Assembly (NCBI GenBank): GCA_035541755.1
Contig: DATKMQ010000050.1
Location: 1 to 35,220, forward strand
DNA from: Syntrophorhabdaceae bacterium
GTDB taxonomy: Bacteria; Desulfobacterota; Syntrophorhabdia; Syntrophorhabdales; Syntrophorhabdaceae
Direction: 5' to 3'
DNA length: 35,220 nucleotides
Shown: positions 8,638 through 20,798 of the stretch, one piece after another
Layout of the letters: the number at the start of each line of letters is the position of its first letter
How positions within the stretch are numbered: the first letter of the stretch is position 1
Notes under the pieces: generated by a model
Told to the model about the DNA's origin: nothing
Databases searched by the model: none
The model's input: the letters and a program-made list of their open reading frames with translations, nothing else
Translations under genes and position numbers: made by a program

Positions 8638-8690
8638 GAAAAATATCTCCCGGCAAGCCTTTCAAAAGTCTTATTTCACACGGACTTAAT

Positions 8691-8711
8691 ACGAGACGGG
8701 TGCGTTCTCGT
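8691..8711 (-). other. hairpin between kinase and secD (weak terminator/attenuator candidate)
   Basis: On the minus strand ACGAG and ACG pair with CGT and CTCGT around a CACC loop, with one bulged A, 16 bases past the kinase stop. No T-tract follows, so an intrinsic terminator is doubtful; it may be an mRNA-end or processing structure. Confidence 0.35.
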
Positions 8712-8726
8712 TCAATTATCCAAAGG

Positions 8727-11078
8727 TTAGCCGTCAAGGACCTCGCGCACTTTCCGCAAGAGCGTGTGTGAGATGATCGGTTTTGCGATGAAGTGGATAC
8801 CCTCTTCGAAGACACCCTTTTTATGGATAATATCTGCCGTATAGCCGCTCATGAATATCGTTTTGATGTCGGGTCGTATCCCCGTGATTTCTTCCTGGAC
8901 CATCTTGCCATTTTTTTTGGGCATGATCACATCAAGTACCGCCAGGGATATTTCCCCCTCCTTTTGTCGGAACTTGGCAACCGCGTCTTCTCCATCGCAC
9001 GCTTCGATCACGTGATACCCGTATTCCTCCAGGATATCTCTCGTCAACTCTCTCACGTGCGGATCGTCTTCTGCAACAAGGATAGTCTCTTGCCCCCCGC
9101 GGATTTCTTGGACAGGAGAATCAGCCCGCTTATCGTCGGAGGGCCTCTTGAGAGGAAAATAGATTTTGAAGAGGGTCCCTTTGCCGGGCTCACTCACCAC
9201 ATCTATCAGACCCTGATGCTGTCTTACGATACCGTACACGATGGATAGTCCGAGACCGGTGCCCTTTCCCACCTCTTTTGTAGTGAAGAAAGGTTCGAAG
9301 ATCTTCCTCGAGGTGTCCTTGTCCATTCCTGAGCCCGTGTCGGACACGGTGAGCAGGGCATATTTACGCGGCTTACTGTTGTAGAGTTTGGCCGGGTCTC
9401 CTTCGAGTGTTGCGATTTCGGTCCTTATCGTGAGAATGCCTCCGTCGGGCATAGCGTCCCGCGCGTTGGCAGCGAGATTCATGAGAACCTGGCTCAGCTG
9501 GCCGGAGTCGGCGAAAATCATTACAGCGGACTGATTGAATGCTGTCACCAGTTCAATATCTTCCCCGATGAGTCTCCTCAAGAGTTTTTCCACGTTCCGT
9601 ATGGTATCGTTGAGGTCGATGATCTTTGGTGCAAGCACCTGTTTGCGGCCAAAGGCGAGGAGCCCCTGTGTGAGATGGGTGGCCCTCTCTGCCGAACTCA
9701 TGATCGATTCGACATACTCCTTGAGCGGGCTTTCCGGATCCATCTTCATCTGCAGCATGCCGCTGTAACCGATAACGGTGGTGAGAATATTATTGAAATC
9801 ATGCGCGATGCCGCCTGCAAGCTGGCCTATGGCCTCCATCTTCTGGGATTGCCTCAGCTGTTCCTCGAGGTCCTTTCGGTCATCGATATCGAGGATCGAT
9901 AGAACGCTCTTCTTTGTGCCTGGAATCAACGCTACCGTCAGATAGACATCTTTTGTTACGCCTGATTTGTCGACAAACCGTGCTTCATACTGCTTGGGCG
10001 CGGCGAGTGGATTGATACGCCTCAAATAATGGTATTCTTTCATTTGTTCGGCATACGCCTTATCGAAGAACTCAATCCAGGATTTCTTCTTCTCTATATC
10101 CTGAAGGGAGTAGCCCGACAGTTTTTCAAATTCCGTATTGGCAAGGGATATTGTGGTATCGTCTTCTACGATAATGCTCGCGTTGCCTGTGTTCTCGAAG
10201 ATAGTTCGGTACATGTCCTCCGATTCCCTGAGCGCCCTCTCCGCTGATTCGCGTTTTACAAGCTCCTGCTGCAAATGTCTGTTTATCTCGCTCAACTCTT
10301 CGGTCCGCTTTTCGACGAGCTTTTCCAGGTGTCTCCGATAGTCCTTCAACTCTCCGTCTCTCTCCTGCATTTTTTTGAGCATCTCGTTGAAACCCTGCGC
10401 CAGGTAACCGGTTTCGTCTTTGTTGCGCGCCACGGCTCGTAAGGCATAATCTTCTTTCTTCGAGATGACGCCCATGAGAGATGTGAGCTCCAAAAGCGGC
10501 TCCGTTACTATCTTCTGCAACCTGGATGACAAGAGGTAGCTTATCAGCAAAGAGAGTGCCATGACGGCGCACAGCATCACTCCGTGCCGAAAAACCGTGA
10601 AATAGAACTTGTTCAGGTCATAAACCATGTACACCGCGCCGATGGGTTTCTCATCCGAAACAATGTTCTGGAATATGGCCAGATGCCGTATGCCGAAATG
10701 ATAGCCTTGCTCCCCCGAAGCGCCAGCCTGTGGCAATGGCTTATAATCGCCTCGCTGGTAGTGCGCAAATACCCTCCCCTCAACATCGTAGACGGCGGCA
10801 TACATGATATGAGGCATGAAATTTAAATGACCCAGGGTTTCTTCCATCCCTTGCCTGTCGTGGGTGACGAGCGCCCCGGCGCTACTCTTTCCCACGGTAT
10901 CCGCAATCCCCTTAAGCTCCTGCATAAGGACTGCTTTGGAAGAGAACACTTCATTTACAATAAATACAATACCGGCAAGAAAAAGCCCTGAAGCCGTAGT
11001 GAGAACGCACAGCAGAATCAACTTCTTTTTGATGGGTATGTTTCGAAAGAAACCAACGATCTCCAACCTTACCTCCAC
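8727..11078 (-). CDS. hybrid sensor histidine kinase (HAMP-PAS-HisKA-HATPase-REC)
   Basis: 783 residues. TM1 is at about 20-42, a periplasmic sensor at 45-157, TM2 at 162-184, HAMP at 185-240, then a coiled-coil linker, PAS at 285-400, HisKA with phospho-accepting H426 in GGIAHDFNN (the NtrB-like HDFNN class), and HATPase with the N, G1 (SDTGSGM) and G2 (GKGTGLGLS) boxes. The receiver at 665-783 has E670/D671/D672, phospho-accepting D716 (LAVLDVIMP), S744 and K766. It is a complete two-component hybrid with no separate response regulator or output domain in the window, so its partner is unknown. The GTG at 11078 has a poor ribosome site. GGAGGT at 11076-11071 sits 4 bases before an in-frame TTG at 11066-11064, which may be the true start (4 residues shorter). 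Confidence 0.93.
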   Translation of the reverse strand: MEVRLEIVGFFRNIPIKKKLILLCVLTTASGLFLAGIVFIVNEVFSSKAVLMQELKGIADTVGKSSAGALVTHDRQGMEETLGHLNFMPHIMYAAVYDVEGRVFAHYQRGDYKPLPQAGASGEQGYHFGIRHLAIFQNIVSDEKPIGAVYMVYDLNKFYFTVFRHGVMLCAVMALSLLISYLLSSRLQKIVTEPLLELTSLMGVISKKEDYALRAVARNKDETGYLAQGFNEMLKKMQERDGELKDYRRHLEKLVEKRTEELSEINRHLQQELVKRESAERALRESEDMYRTIFENTGNASIIVEDDTTISLANTEFEKLSGYSLQDIEKKKSWIEFFDKAYAEQMKEYHYLRRINPLAAPKQYEARFVDKSGVTKDVYLTVALIPGTKKSVLSILDIDDRKDLEEQLRQSQKMEAIGQLAGGIAHDFNNILTTVIGYSGMLQMKMDPESPLKEYVESIMSSAERATHLTQGLLAFGRKQVLAPKIIDLNDTIRNVEKLLRRLIGEDIELVTAFNQSAVMIFADSGQLSQVLMNLAANARDAMPDGGILTIRTEIATLEGDPAKLYNSKPRKYALLTVSDTGSGMDKDTSRKIFEPFFTTKEVGKGTGLGLSIVYGIVRQHQGLIDVVSEPGKGTLFKIYFPLKRPSDDKRADSPVQEIRGGQETILVAEDDPHVRELTRDILEEYGYHVIEACDGEDAVAKFRQKEGEISLAVLDVIMPKKNGKMVQEEITGIRPDIKTIFMSGYTADIIHKKGVFEEGIHFIAKPIISHTLLRKVREVLDG

Positions 11079-11233
11079 ACCATTTGCATGTTGGTGCCTA
11101 ATGGTGGACGCGATTGTTCGTCATTCAAGAACCATGCGCAAAGGCCGTTATGCCGCAAATCTCATTTCAGGCTCTGTACCGTCTGTTAGTGCATCCAAAT
11201 TTGCTGGACTCCCTGACATTGTATAGTATATGA

Positions 11234-11263
11234 TACATTATTTCTAATCAATTGTATTATAAT
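11234..11263 (+). promoter_or_regulatory. possible ligA promoter
   Basis: A consensus -10 TATAAT lies at 11258-11263, about 25 bases before the ligA ATG. The -35 match at the right distance is poor (TACATT at 11234-11239). An alternative pair is TTGTAT (11219-11224), 18 bases, TCTAAT (11243-11248). The 209-base divergent gap (11079-11287) shows no other recognisable signal, and no clear Shine-Dalgarno sequence precedes ligA. Confidence 0.35.
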
Positions 11264-11269
11264 TAGTGA

Positions 11270-14014
<2,745 letters not shown>

Positions 14015-14018
<4 letters not shown>

Positions 14019-15271
14019 AAATACTCATTAAAGATGTTCTCCTCGGAGAAACTACAACGAACATTTTCATCAACAACGGCCTTATTGAAGAGATCGATCC
14101 CGGCTGCATGCGCAGGGCCGATAAAGTGATAAATGGAAGAAACAAGGCTGCCCTTCCCTCTCTCATCAACGGTCATACACATGCGGCCATGACTCTTTTC
14201 AGGGGCTACGCAGACGACATGCCTCTTAAGAGATGGCTCGAAGAAAAGATTTGGCCCCTGGAGGCAAAGCTCACTGAAGAAGACGTTTACTGGGGCGCAA
14301 AACTCGCATGCCTTGAAATGATCAAGAATGGTATCACCTCATTCAACGATATGTACTGGCACTGGGAAGCAACGGCTCAGGCGGCCTGCGATATGGGGAT
14401 ACGGGGATTTGTAAGCGCCGTTTTCATCGACATGTTTGACGAGAAGAAGAGTGACGAGCAGCTAGAGGAGAATACACGGCTCTTTGAGCTTTCAGACAAA
14501 TACAGGCCTAACGTCACGTTCACATTCGGTCCCCATGCTATCTACACCGTTTCAAAGAAAAGCCTTGAATGGATGAGAGATTTCTCTAAGCAGAGGGACA
14601 TTCTCATTCATATGCACCTCATGGAAACACAGCAGGAAATAGACTTCTCCATACAGAAGTACGGGGTCACGCCCGTCGAGTTCCTTCGTGACATAGACCT
14701 GCTTTCAGATCGCTACATAGGCTGTCACGGATGTATGCTCACCGCTTCAGACGCGTCCATCCTGAAAAAGACGGATGCAAAGCTCGTGCATGTTCCTGTC
14801 TCTAACCTGAAACTCTCGGTGGACAGTATCTTTCCCCACACCCTCATGGAATCGAATGATATCCCTTACTGCTTCGGCACGGATGGCTGCGCCTCGAACA
14901 ATCATCTCGATCTTATCGAGACGATGAAGTTCTCATCCCTTCTTGCAAAGTTTCTTTCCCATGATCCCACCATGCTTCCCGCAAGGCGGACGTTTGATCT
15001 TGCCACCGGGATCGCGGCCAGGATCTTTCATCTCGGTGAATGGCAGATTGAGGTCGGCAAAAGCCCCGACATTGTCCTTGTCGATATTGCGGGGCCCGAG
15101 TTCGTTCCCAACTTCGACATCTACTCCGATATTGTCTACGCGTCAAACGGCTCTATTGTGGACACGGTGATCTGCATGGGAGAAGTCATCATGGAAGAGA
15201 GATATATAGCGGCCGAAGAAGAGATCAAAGCGAAGGTGAAAACTCTCGCGAGGGCGCTCGTCACAAGATGA
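14015..15271 (+). CDS. mtaD: amidohydrolase, MTA/S-adenosylhomocysteine deaminase-like
   Basis: A 418-residue amidohydrolase of the MtaD/TrzN (COG0402) group. These enzymes deaminate the adenine ring of 5'-methylthioadenosine, S-adenosylhomocysteine or related nucleosides, releasing ammonia. Metal and catalytic residues are visible: H54-x-H56 (INGHTHAAMT), H201 with E204 (HMHLMET), H238 (GCHGCML) and D290 (FGTDGCASNN); H174 (GPHAIYT) is also conserved. The start is GTG, overlapping the phosphorylase stop. Together the two genes fit MTA to methylthioinosine to hypoxanthine plus methylthioribose-1-phosphate. The same family also includes aminodeoxyfutalosine deaminase of menaquinone synthesis, which I cannot exclude. 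It overlaps the next ATG by 4 bases. Confidence 0.88.
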
Positions 15272-15744
15272 GGTTTATCTGTGATATTACCCTCGGAAGA
15301 CTCGCCAAACGTTTGCGTATGCTTGGCTTCGACACGATCTCGTTTACGAAAGCAGAGGACACGCTCGAGCCATACAGGAAATTGGCAGACCCCCCTCTTC
15401 TACTGACAAAAAGGACGAAACCCATTGCCTATCAACCGGTGGTCTTCGTGAGATCAAATGACACGGAAGCACAGCTCAAAGAAATCGGACACCTGATACG
15501 GCCTGTACTTGACCGCGCCCGTTTCATGACGAGATGCCTCGCATGCAATACCCTTCTTCAGGCCGCGTCCAAAGAAGCTATCGAAGGGCTCATCCCCGAG
15601 TATACCTATCATCATCACAGCCGATTCAAAACATGTCCTCATTGCAAAAAGGTCTATTGGGAAGGCACTCATACGGAAGCGATGAGGAGTATCACGGAGG
15701 TTTTCCTGGCCGATACCGGGGATGAGCAGGGAAAGAAACGATGA
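15268..15744 (+). CDS. Mut7-C (DUF82) PIN-like RNase domain protein with zinc ribbon
   Basis: 158 residues. The N-terminal half, MRFICDITLGRLAKRLRMLG with D6 and D22, is the Mut7-C (formerly DUF82) PIN-like fold proposed to be a nuclease. The C-terminal half is a zinc ribbon with C90-x2-C93 (RCLACNTLL) and C123-x2-C126 (KTCPHCKKVYWEGTH). The LLTRD block usual for the family reads LLLTKRT here, so the Asp is replaced by R49 and activity may be altered. Substrate and role are unknown. It is translationally coupled on both sides (ATGA overlaps with mtaD and nth), so it is firmly part of the operon. Confidence 0.87.
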   Translation: MRFICDITLGRLAKRLRMLGFDTISFTKAEDTLEPYRKLADPPLLLTKRTKPIAYQPVVFVRSNDTEAQLKEIGHLIRPVLDRARFMTRCLACNTLLQAASKEAIEGLIPEYTYHHHSRFKTCPHCKKVYWEGTHTEAMRSITEVFLADTGDEQGKKR

Positions 15745-16427
15745 GACGCGCCAAACCAAGCAGAGTGCGAGTCGTGAGATTTCCTTTCGAGGAAATGATA
15801 GATATACTTCAAAGACTCTTCCCCGAAGATGTGCCTGCGGTGACGAGTATATCCCGGAAATCGAAGAAAGACCCGTTCCTCGTACTGGTCGGCACGCTCT
15901 TAAGCCTCAGGACAAAGGATGAACTCACGGAGAAGGTGATGGCAAGACTTCTAAAGCGGGCAAAGACTCCTCAAGATATCATGAGTATGCCCGAAAAGGA
16001 ACTTGCGGCACTTATTTACCCTGTAGGCTTCTACCGGAACAAATCTCGGACCTTGAAAGAGGTTTCCCGGATGGTAGCGGAAAAATACGGCGGACACGTC
16101 CCTGATTCAATCGATGAACTCCTGACCATGAAGGGCGTGGGGAGGAAGACGGCCAACCTCGTGGTCACCGAGGGGTTCGGCAAGCCGGGCATTTGCGTGG
16201 ACACACATGTTCACAGGATCTCAAACAGACTGGGGTTCATATCAACCAGGAACCCGCATGAAACTGAGGACGCTTTAAGACAGATACTGCCGCGGAAATA
16301 CTGGATCGTATACAATACCCTGCTTGTAACCTTTGGAAAGCGCATCTGTCGTCCCATATCGCCCTTCTGTAGTACCTGTCCGCTCTCCCACATGTGCAGG
16401 AAAATGGGCGTAGAAAAACACAGGTGA
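15741..16427 (+). CDS. nth: endonuclease III (DNA glycosylase/AP lyase)
   Basis: A 228-residue HhH-GPD DNA glycosylase that removes oxidised pyrimidines and cuts the abasic site in base-excision repair. The hairpin-helix-hairpin is MKGVGRKTANLVV with catalytic lysine K136, and the second catalytic residue is D154 in CVDTHVHRI. The [4Fe-4S] cluster ligands C203-x6-C210-x2-C213-x5-C219 are all present. The LLSLRTKD segment replaces LLSAQ(A)TD of the E. coli enzyme, as in archaeal and some anaerobe versions. Length is slightly above the E. coli protein because of about 15 extra N-terminal residues. It is the last gene of the ligA cluster, and no clear terminator follows. Confidence 0.95.
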   Translation: MRRAKPSRVRVVRFPFEEMIDILQRLFPEDVPAVTSISRKSKKDPFLVLVGTLLSLRTKDELTEKVMARLLKRAKTPQDIMSMPEKELAALIYPVGFYRNKSRTLKEVSRMVAEKYGGHVPDSIDELLTMKGVGRKTANLVVTEGFGKPGICVDTHVHRISNRLGFISTRNPHETEDALRQILPRKYWIVYNTLLVTFGKRICRPISPFCSTCPLSHMCRKMGVEKHR

Positions 16428-16494
16428 AATTGGTTCTTGTGTGAACACTCAGCGGGCAAAATATCAAGACTCTTTTCGATCATGGTTTTTTGCC

Positions 16495-16523
16495 TTTACA
16501 ATACGCGCTTTTTCTGGTAATTT
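16495..16523 (+). promoter_or_regulatory. candidate bamA promoter (extended -10)
   Basis: TTTACA (16495-16500), a 17-base spacer and TAATTT (16518-16523), with the extended -10 TG at 16515-16516. The predicted start at about 16530 is only about 4 bases before the bamA ATG at 16534, which has no Shine-Dalgarno sequence. This implies a nearly leaderless mRNA or a promoter used only for downstream genes. Confidence 0.42.
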
Positions 16524-16533
16524 TGCTAATCGT

Positions 16534-18783
16534 ATGGGAAAATTGAGAATCCTTCTCATCTCTTTGCTTATTATTGCGTGCCCGGCAAGCATTTTCGCCC
16601 TTGATGCCGACAGGATATTTAAAATCGAGATTGCCGGTAACGAGAGGATTGACACCGGCTTTGTCCTCAATGCCGTAAAATCGAAAGAAAACGAAGCGTA
16701 TAATGCGGATAAAGTCAAAGAGGACATGAAAAACATCTACAAGACCGGTTTCTTCAGTGACGTACAGATCGATGTAAAGGATACCGACAAAGGAAAGATC
16801 GTCACCTTCGTGGTGATCGAAAGGCCACCCATCAAGGCAATTTATATATCAGGAAACAAAAAGATTAAGACCTCGGATCTGGTAGAAAAACTGAAGATAA
16901 GGACAAATACCGTTCTCAACACGGATAGAATCAAAGAGAGCATCGACGAGCTCAAAAAATTCTATGCCAGTAAAGGTTACTACGCCACCGCTATTAACTA
17001 TGAAATCGATTACGGCGAGGAGTACAACGCTACCGTCACGATCACTGTTGACGAACCCAGTCAGGCCCACGTAAAAAAGATCGTCTTTGTTGGCAATAAG
17101 GCGTTTAAGCCGAGTGTTCTCAAAAGGTACATGCGCACAAAAGAAAAAGGGCTTTTCTCGTGGATAACCGGTTCAGGCATCCTCGACGAGGATAACCTTG
17201 AAGAAGACCGGAAGAATGTTGAGGCCTTTTATAACGATAACGGGTACGTGAGAGCCAACATAGGCGTGCCTGATATTGCCGTTTCTAAAGATGGCAAGTC
17301 TATCACCATTACATTAGGCGTGCAAGAAGGAGACATCTATAAGAACGGGACCATAGATTTCGCCGGCGATCTGATGTTTCCCAAGGATGAGCTTACGGGC
17401 AAATTGAAAAGTAAAACAGGGAATATTTTTCGATCGAGCCTCTATCATGAGGATGTTCTCACCCTCACCGATCTATATCAGGACAAGGGCTATGCCTTCT
17501 GTGATGTAGCTCCTCTTAACGTCATTGATGACAAGACAAAGACGGTAAATATGGTTTTCAACATATCCAAGGGGACGGAGGTTTACTTTAACCGGATCAA
17601 TATCATTGGCAATGCCAAGACACGGGATAAGGTCATACGAAGGGAGCTGAAGTTTGCCGAAGGGGACAGGTTCTCCTCGTCAAGCCTCAAAGAAAGCAAA
17701 AGGAAGCTCACCAACACGACCTACTTCAAAGACATTGACATGAAACTCATCAAGACCGAGGACCCCGCCAAGGCCAATATGGATATTTCTGTGGAAGAGC
17801 GCCCAACAGGAACGTTGAGCGTGGGAGTGGGTTATAGCACCGCAGAAAATGCCTTCGTGACCGGTACTATTTCCCAGGAAAACCTCCTTGGAACCGGAAG
17901 GAACTTATCTCTGGAGGCTTCTTTAGGCAGCATAACGCATGAATTCAGGATTTCGTACCTGGAGCCTTATATTTTCGACAAGAACCTCCACGCGGGCGCG
18001 AGCGCCTTTAACTTTACGAGAATCTTCGACACTTATGATTATAAACGGCAGGGCGGCAGCCTCTCACTTACCCGCCCTCTTACGGACTTTGTAAAGACGA
18101 CCGTACAATATAGGCTGGAAAATGTGGACGTCTATAACGTAGAAGATGATGCAAGCGCGTACGTCCAGAACCAGTCGGGATCGAGCGTCACGAGCGCCGT
18201 CTCCCTCACGTTGGCAAGAAATACCATCGATAATGTCATGAACCCCACGAAGGGCTCCCATTCAGCCATTACGGTCGAGTACGCTGGCGGACCGCTCCTC
18301 GGCGATAACAAGTTCGTATCCGTGGTCGGATATGCGGGCAAGTACTTCCCTGTATCGTTTTTGGACAGCGCCTTCTTCATCAAAGCCACCGCAGGCACGA
18401 TAAGACAGTACAGTGGGGTGAGTGTGCCGATTTTTGAGAAATTCTTCATCGGAGGCCTCAATTCCATACGAGGGTTCAAGTACGGAGAGGCTGGACCTAC
18501 GGACACGAACGGTGAAGTGATAGGTGGCATTAATGAGGCCTTCTGCAACCTGGAATGGATATTCCCCATTTTCAAACCGGCCGGGTTAAAAGGGGTCATC
18601 TTTTTCGATGCCGGAGACGGCTTCGACACCCTGGACAGTTTTTCTCTGAAGACAACGGGGGGGTTCGGTATACGCTGGTTCTCGCCCATGGGGCCTATTC
18701 GACTCGAGCTCGGATTCAATCTGAACCCTAAAGAAGATGAGAGAAAGAACGCATTCGAGTTTACCATCGGTACACAATATTAG
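16534..18783 (+). CDS. bamA: outer membrane protein assembly factor BamA
   Basis: An Omp85-family protein that folds beta-barrel proteins into the outer membrane. The start was chosen at 16534 because it opens directly with a signal peptide (MGKLRILLISLLIIACPASIFA); the in-frame GTG at 16441 would add 31 residues with no signal-like features. Mature residues then hold five POTRA domains (IFKIEIAGNERI, IKAIYISGNKKI, VKKIVFVGNKAF, YKNGTIDFAGDL, FNRINIIGNAKT mark their first strands). The 16-strand barrel starts near VEERPTGTLSVGVGY and has the conserved FIGGLNSIRGF and IRWFSPMGPIRLELG. It ends with the aromatic Y typical of outer-membrane barrels. Total is 749 residues. It is followed by skp with a 12-base gap. 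Confidence 0.96.
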   Translation: MGKLRILLISLLIIACPASIFALDADRIFKIEIAGNERIDTGFVLNAVKSKENEAYNADKVKEDMKNIYKTGFFSDVQIDVKDTDKGKIVTFVVIERPPIKAIYISGNKKIKTSDLVEKLKIRTNTVLNTDRIKESIDELKKFYASKGYYATAINYEIDYGEEYNATVTITVDEPSQAHVKKIVFVGNKAFKPSVLKRYMRTKEKGLFSWITGSGILDEDNLEEDRKNVEAFYNDNGYVRANIGVPDIAVSKDGKSITITLGVQEGDIYKNGTIDFAGDLMFPKDELTGKLKSKTGNIFRSSLYHEDVLTLTDLYQDKGYAFCDVAPLNVIDDKTKTVNMVFNISKGTEVYFNRINIIGNAKTRDKVIRRELKFAEGDRFSSSSLKESKRKLTNTTYFKDIDMKLIKTEDPAKANMDISVEERPTGTLSVGVGYSTAENAFVTGTISQENLLGTGRNLSLEASLGSITHEFRISYLEPYIFDKNLHAGASAFNFTRIFDTYDYKRQGGSLSLTRPLTDFVKTTVQYRLENVDVYNVEDDASAYVQNQSGSSVTSAVSLTLARNTIDNVMNPTKGSHSAITVEYAGGPLLGDNKFVSVVGYAGKYFPVSFLDSAFFIKATAGTIRQYSGVSVPIFEKFFIGGLNSIRGFKYGEAGPTDTNGEVIGGINEAFCNLEWIFPIFKPAGLKGVIFFDAGDGFDTLDSFSLKTTGGFGIRWFSPMGPIRLELGFNLNPKEDERKNAFEFTIGTQY

Positions 18784-18795
18784 CAAGGAGGCAGC

Positions 18796-19338
18796 ATGAA
18801 GTATTTTGTCGCAAGTTTTTTCGTTCTCGGAGTACTGTTGGCGCCGCACATTTCACATGGGCAGACCATGAACATCGTATATGCGGATTTGCAGAAGATA
18901 ATGCTCGAGTCCAACCAGGGCAAAGAGATTCAAACCACCCTCAAGGCTGAAGCGGACAAGCTAAAAAAGGACCTCGATACAAAACAGGACGAGCTGCAAA
19001 AACTCAAAGACGCCATTGAAAAGCAGGCAGCCACGATCACCCCTGAGGCACGAGCAGACAAAGAAAAACAGTATCAGGCCAAATTGAAGGATTACCAGAG
19101 ATTGGCCGGCGATTATCAGACCGAGTTACAGCAAAAGGATCAGGAATACACGCAGAAAATCTTGAAAGAAATCGAAACAATTGTCAAAAACCTGGGAGAG
19201 AAAGAGAAATACACACTCATCCTCGAAAAGAACCAGGCCGGGATACTCTTCGCTTCGCCGACGATCGATATTACGGACAAGGTCATCGCCCTCTTCAATG
19301 AAGCAGGGAAAAAGCAACAGCCAACATCCAAGAAATGA
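18796..19338 (+). CDS. skp: OmpH/Skp periplasmic chaperone
   Basis: 180 residues. It has an N-terminal signal peptide ([22 protein letters not shown]), then [20 protein letters not shown] at the start of the mature trimerisation domain, and a long, charged coiled coil (about residues 45-130) that forms the tentacles. It ends with [14 protein letters not shown], the returning strand and helix of the body. Skp holds unfolded outer-membrane proteins in the periplasm and delivers them to BamA. A strong Shine-Dalgarno sequence (AAGGAGG) precedes the ATG. The position between bamA and lpxD is the classical arrangement, and the stop overlaps the lpxD ATG by 4 bases. Confidence 0.94.
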   Translation: MKYFVASFFVLGVLLAPHISHGQTMNIVYADLQKIMLESNQGKEIQTTLKAEADKLKKDLDTKQDELQKLKDAIEKQAATITPEARADKEKQYQAKLKDYQRLAGDYQTELQQKDQEYTQKILKEIETIVKNLGEKEKYTLILEKNQAGILFASPTIDITDKVIALFNEAGKKQQPTSKK

Positions 19339-20366
19339 TCCCCCTCAAGAAGATTGCCTCTTACCTGCACGGTCATTTGATTGGTAATGGCGAGATCGAG
19401 GTCAGTGGCATCTCAGGCATAAAGGATGCGAGAGCTGGAGAGATCACATTTCTTGCGCATGCCCGTTACAAGAAATTTCTCGCAAGCTGCAAAGCATCGG
19501 CAATTATTGTCGGAAAAGAATTTCCTCCCGGGGGCCTCGCAAATGTCAACCTTATTGTGGTAGAGCGGCCGGAACTTGCCTATATAAAGGCGGCGGAGCT
19601 TTTCGCACAACCGAGAGGGATGGAAGCCGGCGTCAGCAGGCTCGCTTTCGTATCAGGTGAGGCCAGGATAGCAGATGGTGTCTCTGTCGCCCCCTATGCT
19701 TTTGTGGACGAAAACGCCGTTATTCAGTCGGGTACCGTAATCTACCCATTTTGTTGTGTAGGCAAGAACGTGACAATCGATGAGGGCTGCACGCTTTATC
19801 CGCACGTAACCATTTACCCTGACGTAAAAATCGGCAAAAACGTCGTTGTACACAGCGGAACTGTCATCGGCAGTGACGGTTTTGGATATGTATGGGACGG
19901 ACAAGAGCACCGAAAGATCCCTCATCTGGGAACGGTCGTCATCGAAGACAACGTGGAGATAGGGGCAAATGTGACCATAGACAGGGGATCGCTGGGCACA
20001 ACCCGTATCGGAAGAGGCACGAAAATAGATAACCTTGTGCAGATTGCCCACAATGTTTCCATCGGTGAGAATTCTATAATCGTTTCTCAGGTGGGAATTT
20101 CCGGCAGCGCCACCATAGGAAAGAATGTTGTCCTGGCCGGTCAGGCCGGCATCGCCGATCATGTTACAGTCGGTGACAACGTTATGGCGGGGGGACGGGC
20201 CGGTATTACCGGGGACGTGCCATCCAATGCTATTATTTCAGGCACACCCCATATGCCCCACAGAGAATGGCTGAAACTGAATAGCTACCTCAAGAGATTG
20301 CCCCTTCTTTTTGAGAAGATGAAGAAGATGGAAGAGAAACTGCACCTGGAGGACGGGAATGATTGA
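19335..20366 (+). CDS. lpxD: UDP-3-O-acylglucosamine N-acyltransferase LpxD
   Basis: 343 residues. It adds the second 3-hydroxyacyl chain to the UDP-sugar in lipid A synthesis, in the cytoplasm, using acyl-ACP. An N-terminal uridine-binding domain (about 1-100; [15 protein letters not shown]) is followed by a left-handed beta-helix of hexapeptide repeats (about 105-300) and a short C-terminal helix. Catalytic H239 lies in [10 protein letters not shown], the same number as in E. coli LpxD. The SDGFGY segment is also conserved. The start overlaps skp by 4 bases and the end overlaps fabZ by 8 bases. Confidence 0.97.
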   Translation: MIPLKKIASYLHGHLIGNGEIEVSGISGIKDARAGEITFLAHARYKKFLASCKASAIIVGKEFPPGGLANVNLIVVERPELAYIKAAELFAQPRGMEAGVSRLAFVSGEARIADGVSVAPYAFVDENAVIQSGTVIYPFCCVGKNVTIDEGCTLYPHVTIYPDVKIGKNVVVHSGTVIGSDGFGYVWDGQEHRKIPHLGTVVIEDNVEIGANVTIDRGSLGTTRIGRGTKIDNLVQIAHNVSIGENSIIVSQVGISGSATIGKNVVLAGQAGIADHVTVGDNVMAGGRAGITGDVPSNAIISGTPHMPHREWLKLNSYLKRLPLLFEKMKKMEEKLHLEDGND

Positions 20367-20793
20367 TATAAACGAAATAATGAAACTCCTCCCCCACAAA
20401 TATCCCTTTCTTCTCGTGGACCGGATAGTGGAATTGGAGCCGGCAAAAAGGATCGTAGGCATCAAGAATGTGACCTACAATGAACCGTTCTTCCCCGGTC
20501 ATTTTCCCACAAGGCCCATTATGCCGGGCGTGCTTATTCTCGAAGCCATAGCGCAAACGGGCGGTGTACTGGCGTTTACGTCTTTTCCCGGGATGGAGGG
20601 GTCGGTTTTCTTTACCGGCATAGACGACGCTCGTTTCCGGAAACCGGTTATCCCAGGGGACCAGTTGAAGCTTGTTGCGGAAGTCGTAAAACATAGGCGT
20701 GAAATATGGGTATTCGACGGAAAAGCGCTTGTGGACGATGATATAGTGGCTGAGGCGCGCATCATGGCCATGCTCAAAACGAACAAGGAGTAG
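20359..20793 (+). CDS. fabZ: 3-hydroxyacyl-ACP dehydratase FabZ
   Basis: A 144-residue hot-dog-fold dehydratase that makes trans-2-enoyl-ACP in fatty acid elongation and competes with LpxA for 3-hydroxyacyl-ACP. Catalytic H48 is in [15 protein letters not shown] and E62 in [11 protein letters not shown]. The opening [14 protein letters not shown] is the family signature. Length is normal. It overlaps lpxD by 8 bases and is separated from lpxA by 5 bases; an AAGGAG in its last codons serves lpxA. Confidence 0.97.
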   Translation: MIDINEIMKLLPHKYPFLLVDRIVELEPAKRIVGIKNVTYNEPFFPGHFPTRPIMPGVLILEAIAQTGGVLAFTSFPGMEGSVFFTGIDDARFRKPVIPGDQLKLVAEVVKHRREIWVFDGKALVDDDIVAEARIMAMLKTNKE

Positions 20794-20798
20794 AAACG

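Noticed and set aside
11221-11236. GTATAGTATATGATAC as an operator palindrome before ligA
   Set aside because: Only the outer 4 bp are fully symmetrical; in AT-rich sequence this is expected by chance.
16441-16533. In-frame GTG extension of bamA by 31 codons
   Set aside because: It would bury the signal peptide and cover the candidate promoter; no ribosome site.
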